This document shows, in pieces, positions 49,201 to 61,200 of a stretch of DNA of 64,000 bases (positions are counted from its first letter, which is position 1; each line of letters opens with the position of its first letter). The notes under the pieces were generated by a model. It searched no databases. It was not told the DNA's origin and saw only the letters and a program-made list of their open reading frames with translations. The translations under genes were made by a program, and so were the position numbers. Source of the DNA: Pipra filicauda (lineage: Eukaryota; Chordata; Aves; Passeriformes; Pipridae); contig NW_024104998.1 in NCBI RefSeq assembly GCF_003945595.2, positions 1,133,224-1,197,223 on the forward strand. The letters are read 5' to 3'.

Positions 49201-52200
49201 TGAAAGGAGGGTGTAGCCCCTAGGGGGTCGGTCTCTTCTCCCAAGTAACAAGTAATAGGATGAGAGGAAATGGCCTCAAATTGTGCAAGGGAAGGTTTAG
49301 GTGGATATTAGGAAAATTCCTTCCTGAAAAAGGTTGTCAAGCATTGGAATATGCTACCCAGGGAAGTGGTAGAATTAAGATCCCTGGAGGTATTTAAAAG
49401 ATATGTAGATTTGGCACTTGGGGACATGGGTTAGTGGTGGACTTTGCACTTCTAGGTTAAGGGTTGGACTTGATGATCTTAAGGGTTTGTCCAAACCACG
49501 AGACTCTATGATTCTAATGTACCTCAACAGGCAGTTGATGTGTTTGCTGTGCCACAAGCTTAACTTATGCCTTAAGGGAAACGAGGATAACTCTACCTCT
49601 GAATCATACATCTTGGCCCCCCTCAGCTAAAACGTTCCCATTAGTAATGCTGCAACTTTTGTTAAGGCAAACAGGGAATGAGTCATTCCTTGCCCAGGGT
49701 ATTATAACACATGTAAAGAGTGCTAGACAGGCATAATGCATGGGCAGGGTACTGTAATGAAAAGGCAATTTTTTTCAAGCATGTGTCAAAGGCTATATTT
49801 ATTTTCTTCTGTTGGGGGAGCTGGCACAGATGAAGAGCCTTTTTCACTCGGACCAAAATTCTTCTTTAATTGCTTCTGTAATAATCTTAATCTTTCTGTT
49901 AACAGGCATTCTTCATAACTGCTGTGAAGCCTACAATGTTGGGCTCCTGGAAGCAAAAATATTTTCTGGTCCACCAAGAGAGCAGTTTGGATATACAGTT
50001 CAACAGTTTATAAATGAACAAGGCAAATGGTAAGCAGTTTGAACAGCTTGTTTTACATCCAGCTGAAAGGTTAAGGAAACAACTCTTAACGTTTCTTCTA
50101 CAACTCCAGCTAATTCCTTTTTATATTAATCTTTTTACAAAAAAATACTTAGTGTTATTAAAACAAAAGTTGAGATATTCTAGAGACATATGTGTGTGAT
50201 GATTCAGGCTTTTTTCCTCAACACTATGCAATCTGAGGTTTTCTTTCTGTTAATCTTTTGCTTTGATCTCCAATACACCAGTTTTTTCAGGCTTACAATT
50301 TCTGTAGAATTTTAACTCTCATTTCATTCGTTCCTGTACCAGTAGCATCTTTATTACATTTTACATATATGTGGGATATTTTTTCCACTTTAATATTGTT
50401 GAGGTTAAAAAAAATTATTAGGGCTGGGGAGTTGTAATTATTAATATTAAATTAAGTTAAATCTATATAATTTTGTGTCTGATACAGTATTAACTGTTTG
50501 CTTGTCAAGGGATGGTATATTTGGACGTATGTAATAACACAATCCTTGCAAAGGCCTTGTGTCTGCTACATCTCTTCAGCCATAAAATTTGACCTGAAAT
50601 CCACTTTTGCCACAACATTGGGCTTAATGAGCAATAGTAAAATATTTTGCTAGCAATGTTGGTTTCAAAAAGAACTTTAACATATTAACACGGAGTAAGC
50701 ATATTTAGTGGAAGACACATTGTTTCCTCTTCTGCAGTCTCAGCAGCCGCAAAAACTTAAGGTGTCTGTCATGGTAAGGACTATATGTCTATAAAAGTAG
50801 TTGAGAACCACTGAACTCTTATGTGGTTAGTTGTGCATACGTGGTTTTAAGTCTGCAGTAGAAAGCCACACAAGATAATGTATATTGTCATAAGCTGAGA
50901 CACTTTAAACATGTCATCCTTCATAGACTGAAACTGTGTCAGAACCCAAATAGCCACAAACTGGCACCTTTGCTTAAGTGACAGTAGATGGATACCCAGT
51001 AACTGAACTTTATTCAGTAAAAAGAAATTAAGATGTCGAAATCTGAAATCTATGGCAATGCACATGAAAATGTATTTTACAGTTGAAGTTTGGAAAAGCC
51101 CATACTGAGCCAGCTGAGACATTTGTGCATAGCACTGCTCAGGGGCACTGTGCAGTTCAATGGACTGCACATGCAAATGTGTCTGACATCTCACTGATGT
51201 TGCTGTGTTTACTGCCACTGACCAGGAGACAAAGTAAGAGGAGAGCAGAGCTGTATCCTCTGAATTAAAAGCTTGGCTTTTCCTCTCTCTCTGTCGAATA
51301 GCCTTCCAGCCTATCCCCACCCCCCATCTGATGCTGTGGTGGCTTCTCACTGTGTTTCTGCCTGCTTTAATTATGTTTAGTCACCCATAGATCAGAGATC
51401 TCTTTTTTTGACAAAAAAACAAACAACTTCTGTATAAGGGCATTGGAGGAGAACAAAAATGCCTGCCTAAAGTGAATTGAATGCTTTTGCCTCATACATG
51501 GAGAAATTGTCTTGTGTTTTATACTTCTTGTGAGTTTTTCTACAAGCTTGTGGCAGAAGTAATAAGTGCCTGACTCACCTAAGCTATTTATGTTTTAGAT
51601 TTCCCTCTTTTATTTTTACTTCAGATATAAAACCTACTGCATTACCACTTTCTTGGATAATGTGTGCTGAAGTTTGGGGAAATAAAGTAACTTCAGTTTA
51701 ACTTTTCCTATCTTACAGAATCATAGAATCATTTAGGTTGGAAAAGCCCTTTACGATCATTGAGTTCAACCAGTCTTCTCCTAAGTATATGAATATTTTG
51801 AATCTGGTAAACTTTTGTGTATATAGGCGCATCATCATTAGTTATTTTACTGCATGGTGTCTGACCCAGCTTCAAAAGTCAGGGATATTTTATCAGCTCA
51901 TGGTGAAGTAACTAGGACTTGTTAGAGACTCTTCAGTGAAGAAAAGCTCTTTTCAGTCTCTCTCTCTCAGTCACTAGAGGAGCTTAAAAAAAAAGTGAGT
52001 TATATTTTACTCTCTTGTTCTCTTAATTTCTAGGCTCTTTTCTTTTGCTTGTGACACTACATTTTCTTTCCTGTGTGCATTGTTTAGAAAAACCCACAAC
52101 ACAAAGAACACCACCAACTAACCAAAAAAACCCCAAACCAAACAGAAAACTGTTTGTTTTCTCCTATAAGCAATGCAGAGGCTGCAGTCCATGCACAAAG

Positions 52201-55200
52201 TGCTTGTTGACATGGCTGAACGGGGAGCAAGATAAACACTCTAAGCTTGCATAAGATCCTGGTGATACTCTCAGTCAGAGGGGAGCATTTATCATCATAT
52301 GCTTTTTCTGAAGAGATCATCATTGTGCAGCAAGAATGCTTGAAAACTCTGTCCAGGCACAGTAAGTAGGGCTGCTCATCATATCAAATGCTGCTGGGGT
52401 ACCATCTCTGCACAAGGTGCTATACAGCTTTAAAAATCCTCCTGTACTCTCTCAAAGAGTAGAAAAGAGAGATAAAGATATACAGCAGATGCTAGTTATA
52501 TTATTCAGCTGTATTTTTGGGAGTTATATCTCCTGAGGCAGTAAAAGCTATAGAAAATGAAAAAGAGAAGAATTTTTGCAGAACTGCATGCAGCAGTATG
52601 TTTTCACTTTTGCTTGGAGATAACTTCAGAGAGAAGGCAGACAGTCCAAACAGAAGCACAGGACTATTGAAGGGGCTGGTACACGTTGGGACACTGTGAC
52701 ACAAACCAACAAGGCAGCCTTTTTTTGTAGAGTCAGATGATCCAGGATGATTGGGCACCAATCTGCTGTGCACTGATGGGCATTGATGGCATGTGATGCT
52801 CATAAAATAAGGACAGACTTGCAAGTCAAGCACAGCTCAAGCTTTTCACAGTGTCTGGTGGAAATTTCAAAAGAGGAGCTCTATAATGAACTGAGGGAAA
52901 ATTGTGAGTACCAAAGAAACTCATCAATTAGAAAAGTTGAAGCAGTCCACCACACAAGTAATTAGCCATCACAGAAATATCATTCAGTTTACGCTCTGGT
53001 TCTCCCTGTTGTGAGGTCATCTGTATTTGAATCTTAAATTGAGACCAAAATCTCTGTTATTTTGAAACATAATTTTTTTAGAAAGCCAGACTGTACCCTG
53101 TCATTTCCTCTTGAATGTGCATGCCCTGAGCAGAAGCTGACAGTACATTCTTAAAAGATAACAGTACTTACTCCACGCTGAGAGTTGGATTTATGTCTGT
53201 CTCAGGTGAGGAAGACTGAATAGCTGTATATAGCTGTTAAAATGCTTTTTCCTAGCCATATGTGTCTTCAGACATATGCTCAGCTGTACCTGTGTGCTCA
53301 GAATTTGGAATTTATCTTTTTTAATTTTGTTTTTGAATTTATGTTATGGGATTTTTCTGTTTTAAAATATTTTGTTTCATCCCATACATCAGTAATGACA
53401 CCTTAATGTGTAGTGCACTTACTGATGTATCACATAATTATTACACTACAACATAGTTTTAAAAATCATTGCATACTGCTCACTGGCTATCAAATACAGC
53501 AGCCAATTCCTGAGATGCTGTGTTGCGTCTTCAGACCAATAAGATGTTTTGCCAAGAAGACATGTTTCTGCAGCAACTTCTGTTGAAATCAGTACATTTT
53601 CAAAGCTTTCTGATTTTAATAAGGAGGGCCATTTCTTTTGAGGAGGGTAATTTTTTTAACAGAAAGCTGCCATTGTTACATCTCCAATTTATCTGTGCCA
53701 GCACCACTTCTAAAGCTGAGTTCTTTACCTCGCTTCTGCTTTCCCCAGCTGCATGCACTGCAGTTTGCCCTTTTCCTGCTTGGAGAAGCTCTGGCTGCTG
53801 TTTTCTAGACTTTCAAGTTTATTAGTCAGACTTTCTTGTCATAGCTCGCTGTAGGTTTTGAAGTTTTGAGTCTTGTTCAAAGGATCGAAAGTTTTAGACG
53901 GTGAGAAGTGTTTTAGGGAGAGAAGCATTTTTTGTTCTTCATATCTACTCATTGCTTCCTGTAATTGTAGGAAAAAGGGCAAGATGATTTAAGAGATCCT
54001 TTCTATCTTTTTTTCCTATTGGCCATTTCTGTGTTCAGGGGAAAAAAAAAACCGCAATGAAGAGCAAATGCATGAAAAGTAAAAAAAAAACAAACGGGAA
54101 AATATAAAACATGCTCTGACAACAGCTGAGAATTCAGCCCTTCACTATGAATTCTGATTTTGCTCTCTCCTACATCACACGTTGCTGATTACTAGCTTTG
54201 TCATGGTGTAATTTCCCAGAAATAATTCCTGTTGCACTTTGATCTGCCACTCCTGCAGCTTGTGTGGTAGGGCATAGCTGCTGAACTTTATTTGACTTCA
54301 TGTAGTTCCATTGTTTGGTATACAGTGTTGGAGACTGATTTAAGGAGATGAATAATAAAATCAGTGGCAATATTACATTACATTATTACATTATTACTAT
54401 ATCACTATAGTATTGTGTAAAGACAGTCTGCAAGGACACATAAGGAAGTTTTGTAAAAATAAATATTTAACTCATAAAAAGACCCTTAATTAATACATTA
54501 CACATGACACAGTTTATTTGGAAACAAGCATTTTTAAGTTTTTTAGTACTCATTTCTTGCATTCTTTCCTAATACATTCTGTTTCACTTTGTCTTATGTG
54601 CATCCTGTTTTATCACAGTAAAAATGCTAGCCACATACTGTCTTCACTTCTGATGTTTCAGAAAGATACACATGCATTTTCCCAGAGCAGTATTGCCTAA
54701 TTCTCTGCTGCAATGATTTATGTTCATTTTCAAAGGCAAGTGGGACTTCCTGATTTCTAATGTAGATTAAGGCGTGTATTGGTGACAGGTTAGTCTAGTT
54801 AAGTCAAATAGCGGAAGGGGTTTAGTAGCTCTGTTTGTTTCTGAAAATAGTAATACTCAGTTCTAAGTGTTGCATTGTGTGTATGGAGTGGCATTTTTTG
54901 GCTTACAACATAGGTGGACATTGAGATTCATAGACCCTGCAAATCTACAAGAAATACAGCGAAATAAGTTAATAAAATAACTTCCAATGAGCTATGAGGA
55001 GAACAAGCTATAGTAAAGACAAAATTAGGTCTGCTTTGGGCACAGTTGGCATAGACTTAAATTTGGGTTTAAAATTAGAAAAGTTCATCTTGTTTGTCTT
55101 ACATTTTCCTCTTTGTACCATGGAACAACTACAAGGTTAGTTTCAGGGCTAGTAAAAGTAAAATTCTCATATGAATATTAAGTTCTAGAAGGGGATTGGG

Positions 55201-58200
55201 TATAAACAGGGATGGTTCCTTGGTGTAAACAGAAGTCTGAGTTGAAGTTAATGTTGAAGTTGGGGAAAATGGGAGCCAAATAAAGCTCATGGGATGAGCA
55301 CAAGTGTGCATGCTGAAAGGGAGAGAACTGCTTTTAGCAAACTGTGGATGATGATTGTCTCTAGTTTATGCCAATAGCAAGGGTGAGGGTTGGAGTAGGG
55401 CTTGGAGTTAGACCTGGAGTTAAGCTTGGATTTGGGACAAACAGTGGTCTAGCATGCTTCTCTTCCTCTTCTCCTCTTGTACTCTCTCTGTTTATGAGTG
55501 AAACTACATGTTTTAGGCTCTCAGGATAACCTGTGGCTGCAGAGCAATGCCAACGCAGTGCAGAGATTTACAGTGAGTTTCATGACCAGATGTGGTGGTT
55601 GCAGGGGCTATTTCCAAGACATAAAGTCATTCTTTGAACAGTGGCTGTCATCCTGCAAGGACTCTGAAATATGTTTGCCTTCTGGGAAACAGGAAAAACA
55701 TGCAAGTATTTATAAATGTACACAGTGCAACGTCCAGCTGGACAGTTAATGCTGAAAAGCTCATCTAGTTTCAGATATTGCACATGCAGCATTGCTATCC
55801 ATTTAAAACTGTTTCCTGTTTCCATGAAAACTCCTAGCCCTCCCTTTCTCCAATTCTGTAACGATATCTAACTCTGTAGTACCTAACAAGGCAGGAGAGC
55901 ACAACACCTGTCAATCACTATGGACATCTCCAACCCTCTGTGTCACTGCAGGTGTTTTCAGGTTATATTTTTGGTTGGCACATGACCAGTGGAGTAGTTT
56001 CTCATGAACTCTGGTTGGTTATTTGGTCCAGAGCTGTGATGCTTCTGGTTTCCACTGTGCAGAAATGCTCAAACAGACTCAGGAAATAACAAGATCAGAG
56101 GCTTCTTGCAGCTAATGTAACGTAGCTTGTTTTTATATAGAAAGGTATTTATATGAACCTGAGTTTTATGTTTAGAGATGCTAAAAGTACACAAAATCTT
56201 GTTCCTGCAGCCTGCATAAATCACCATTTTTGAACAAGGTAATTGAGAAGTTACGCATTTTTAAAATATTCAGACACACAAGACATAGAATCTGAAATTG
56301 AACCCCCACTGGTAAGCAGAATAATGTTACGCGTGCTCTAAAGTTTGTGTTTAATTGAGGTGAAATAAAGTAAAAAAAAAAAAAGGAAATGCAGTCAGCA
56401 GTATTTTCTTTGAGAAAGCTGAAAATGTCTCAAACTCTTTCTTGTGCATCTAAAATGATGTATTTTTGTCGTAGCCATTGTATTCAAACTAGCTATAAAA
56501 TTGCAGCAGTAAAATCAGATGATCCCTAGATAGGTAATATGATAAATAGCAATAGCTTTGAAATATAATAGTTTCAGAAAATTTGGAGGTTTTTTATAGT
56601 GCAAGGTATATTTGAATTAACTATCTATAAAATTTTAGAGTACAACAATTTTGCTTTAAGCAACAGATTGACCAACTTTTTCACTTGATTCAGATGATTT
56701 CTAATGAAACTCCATATTCTAATGAAATCCATATTCTACGAGGACATTGCTTGTCCTTTTGCTGTCCCCAAAATGAATTAATTACTACCATGGATTGTCC
56801 TGTTTGAAAAGCAAAATCATATTGTTGCTGGAGCAAATAACCAGTCCCTGCTTTTCAGTCATCTGTTTCATTTTTTTATATCCCTTGAGATCATCTTCAG
56901 TCTTTCAGCGAGTTGTGTTGAAAAATAGGTGTTCTTAAGCAGTATTGCCAGGAGGTGAAAAAACAGTTTTGTGAAGGCTTTCACTTATAAATAGAGGAGT
57001 CCGAGGAGCAGATATTGGAGGGGAAACCTTATGGCAGATGAAGAAATGAGTCAGAGAACAAGAATCACTTTGTGTTGCAGGCACTAATTATCAAAAGTCT
57101 TAAAGTTCTTGTTCAGGATTACAGACATCATGCAGCAGATGGTTACTACCTGCAGTATTTTCTTTATGATTCAGTGTTATCAAGGTGTGGTAGTGTTCAA
57201 GTTCGGACAAAAGTGTTTGACTGTTGCCAAGCGGATCCGGTAGAAAATGTTTCTTATCAGTTAAAAGAATAACTTAAAAGGAATCAGTTAATGATTAACT
57301 GATAGAACAATAAGTAATTTGTCTCTCAAAGACATATATATTTTATATATATATATATTTTAAAATTTTTATGCATCTTAGTATCTTTGCTGTATTTCTT
57401 CTGACCTATGACATATTGACACATTAAAAAACACAGTACACGTTTGAGGCAGATGGATCCCCAAAAGCTCTCTCCCCTTCTTCTCCACCAAAGCTGCCCT
57501 TGGTGAATCCAGTGTATTGACATGCAAGTAAAGCTTTTGCACTCTTCTGGAGAAGACTCCTACTCCTGAATGCCCTAGGTGCTGTGTCTTGTGAAAGCAT
57601 CTTTATTCTTACCTTCCAGTATCATTAAGGACCTAATGAAGTTGACCTCAGTGCCTGGCAAGGTTATGGAGCAGATCATCCTAAGTGCAATCACACAGCA
57701 CCTGCAGGATATACAAGGGATCAGACCCAGCCAGCACGGGTTTAGGAAGGACAGGTCCTGTCTGACCAACCTGATCTCCTTTTATGAGCAGGTGACCCAC
57801 CTGGTGGATGAGGGGAAGGCTGTGGATGTGGTCTGTCTGGACTTCAGCAAAGCCTTTGACACCGTCTCCCACAGCATTCTCCTGGAAAACCTGGCAGCCC
57901 ACAAGCTTGGACAGGGGCACTCTGTGCTGGGTTAGGAACTGGCTGGAGGGCCGGGCCCAGAGAGTGGTGGTGAACGGGGCTGCATCCAGTTGGCAGCCGG
58001 TCACTAGTGGTGTCCCCCAGGAATCAGTGTTGGGCCCAGTTCTGTTTAATATCTTTATTGATGATCTGGATGAGGGGATTGAGTCCATCATCAGCAAATT
58101 CGCAGATGACACTAAGTTGGGGGGGAGTGTCAATAAGCTGGAAGGCAGGAGGACTCTGCAGAGGGACCTGGACAGACTGGAGAGTTGAGCTGATTCCGGC

Positions 58201-61200
58201 AGGATGAGGTTCAACAAGGCCAAGTGCCAGGTCCTGCACTTTGGCCACAACAACCCCATGCAGCACTACAGGCTGGGGACAGAGTGGCTGGAGAGCAGCC
58301 AGGCAGAGAGGGACCTGGGAGTTTGGCTTGACGGGAAGCTGAACATGAGCCAGCAGTGTGCCCAGGTGGCCAAGAAGGCCAGTGGCATCCTGGCCTCTAT
58401 CAGGAACAGTGTGGCCAGCAGGACCAGGGAAGTGATTCTTGCCCTGTACTCAGCACTGGTGAGGCCACACCTGGAGTACTGTGTCCAGTTCTGGGCCCCT
58501 CAGTTCAGGAAGGATATTGAGATGCTGGAGCAGGTCCAGAGAAGAGCAGCGAGGCTGGTGAAGGGACTGGAGCACAAGTTCTGTGAGGAGAGGCTGAGAG
58601 AGAGCTGGGGCTGTTCAGCCTGGAGAAGAGGAGGCTCATCACTCTCTACAGCTACCTGAAAGGAGGTTGTAACCAGGTGGGGGTTGGTCTCTTCTCCCAG
58701 GCAACCAGCAGTAAGACAAGAGGGCACGGTCTTAAGCTCTGCCAGGGGAGGTTTAGGTTGGATATTAGGAAGAAATTCTTTACAGAGAGAGTAATCAGGC
58801 ATTGGAATGGGCTGCCCAGGGAAGTGGTGGATTCTCCATCCTTGGAGGTTTTTAAGATGAGACTGGATGTGGCACTTAGTGCCATGGTCTAGTAACCATG
58901 TTGGATCAAGGGTTGGATTTATGATCTCGGAGGTCCTTTCCAGCCCAGCTGATTCTATGATTCTGTTACTTTAGGTTGTTGGTTGGTTCACCCTGGAGTG
59001 GCTATCCTGCTAACAGAACTGGAGATATCTATGCATGTCCTGTTGATACGTCCAAAACCACATGTAAAAAATTGAATTTACAAGGTAAGTTGTAACCAGT
59101 AATGTCTTGCTGCAATTTTTCAGTTTTCAATTATTTTTGTACGATGACACTCTACCTTATTAAAACTTTTCTTAACTAGCTCTCTGCATAATCTCAGTCT
59201 CTCTGGAGTGTGCTGCAAGCACACAGTGCCAGCTGCTGATAAGACAGGTGTCTGTCTGAGGAAAAACTGGTGCCTGCAACTTGAGTCAGGCCAGGGTGTG
59301 GGCATCTGGCCTGTGGTGCCAGCTGCTGGAGGCACTGGGGTCTAAGTGTCACTCACTGGGGTCTTGAACCTCCAGATGTGGAGCAGGAATGCTGTAGGTC
59401 CCTAAGCCAGCTGAACCAGGGCTCTGTGTCGTTCAAGGGCTCCTTGCTGGCATCTGGGGTGGGCTGATGGGAGGATGAGTGTCTCTGTCTTCCCCAGACC
59501 AGATATGGGGATGTGTGTCTGTAAATAAGTATAAAATGGCTTTCACGTTTGGATACAGTGAAAATACGGGACGGCAGAGCAGGCTGAGATGCCTACTTTA
59601 TGTTTCTTCGTGATGCAGAGTATTTCTGCCCTCCACCCCCCTTCCAAGGTTTTGTCTAAAGCCTGATAACTGGATCAGAATGTCCTGAGGAATGTAACAG
59701 TAGCTGCTCAGCTGCAGCTACTCAGCCAGCCAAAAATAGGCAATAGATAGTGCGTTTCTTTCTCTCTTTTGCCTTCAGCTTCCATGAGGGCAGATACTCT
59801 TAAATGGCCGTACTTGATTCATCTCTATAGTTAATGGCTAGCAATTTTTTTACAAAGATTGGTTTTTGTTTCTTTTGTCTCAGAATTGTATGCAGCCACC
59901 TGGAAAAGGCATCTTTGATTCTGAGAAATCAAGTTTTTGTAAAGGAATTCTAACTTACTAAATTGCTTCTACATCTTATTTATTATTCTGTCATTACATA
60001 ATCTCATTTTATTTCAGCTTTAATAAATATTCCAAATGTGACTGAAATAAAGGAAGACATGAACCTGGGCTTGACTCTGATACAGAACTCAAAAACAGGA
60101 GGATTTTTGGTATGTATCAAGATTGTATTCAGTATACACAGAAATGCCTGAGGCGAATGAAGAAACCAGAGTTCTCTACATTTTTTATAAGTCCAAGCTA
60201 AATATATTTTATTATGTACCACAGATTAGTACATCTTTTGCATATTTTAAAATATTCCATACTGCTGTCATTACCTAGGGTCCAAAATCAGGAAAATTGT
60301 GAAATCTCTCCTGTGTCATTTACCTGAATATCCTGTGGAAGGGCTTATAATTAAAGACTCACTAATTTAAATTGGACTATATAGGCAGGAATATTTCCAT
60401 CATTATATTCTTTAAGGGAATCTTTTATAGTTCTGATTGTGTTTCAAAAGACTGTATGTGATCTCTCCTCCACCATATGCACTTGCACAGGGACTGTCCT
60501 CCTGAGGTGTTAGGATTTCTAGTCCCATGGATTTAAGAAGTGTTTCATTTGGTTAGTGAGCTGGAGGAGGATGCATTTTCTGTGTGTATATGCTGCAAAC
60601 AACTGTCCTTGGAGCCTGTGAAACAGATTTCTTAATTGAAAGGAAGTGAATGCCTGTTTAATATGCCTTTTTTATAATCTTAATCATAAACATGAAAACT
60701 GTTGCTGTATAGGTTTATTTCAGTTTGATGTGTGCATTGTAGCCATGTGCAGTAAATAAGTTGGAACAATAAATTACAGGTAAAAGAGCTTTGAGGCTCT
60801 CTTTAAGCTTTGTATTTTTCAGTTGTATCTTCCTAGTAATCACAAAAGTATTCAAATATTTACTATATTCATTAACACATAGTCCAATTCACTGAAGTAC
60901 TTAAAAGTAGGCCTAATTCCAATGCCCTTGCAGCTAGTAAAGTTATTCATAACTTCAAAATACAGCAAGAGTGCTTTTCTTGATTTTTGGTTTGAGAAGG
61001 TACTGATTTAAAAAAATCTTATTCTGTGTCTTGAATAATACTTTTAATTACCGTTAATGATGTCCCATGAATACCCACTTTTAATCAGTATCAGTAACTG
61101 CAGTGTTTTAAAATGTCTCATGTAGGAAAGGTTCTATTTTCTAATAATATTTGAACTTCTCTCAGTCAAAAAGAATTTCCTGATCTATGTGTTACTGATG

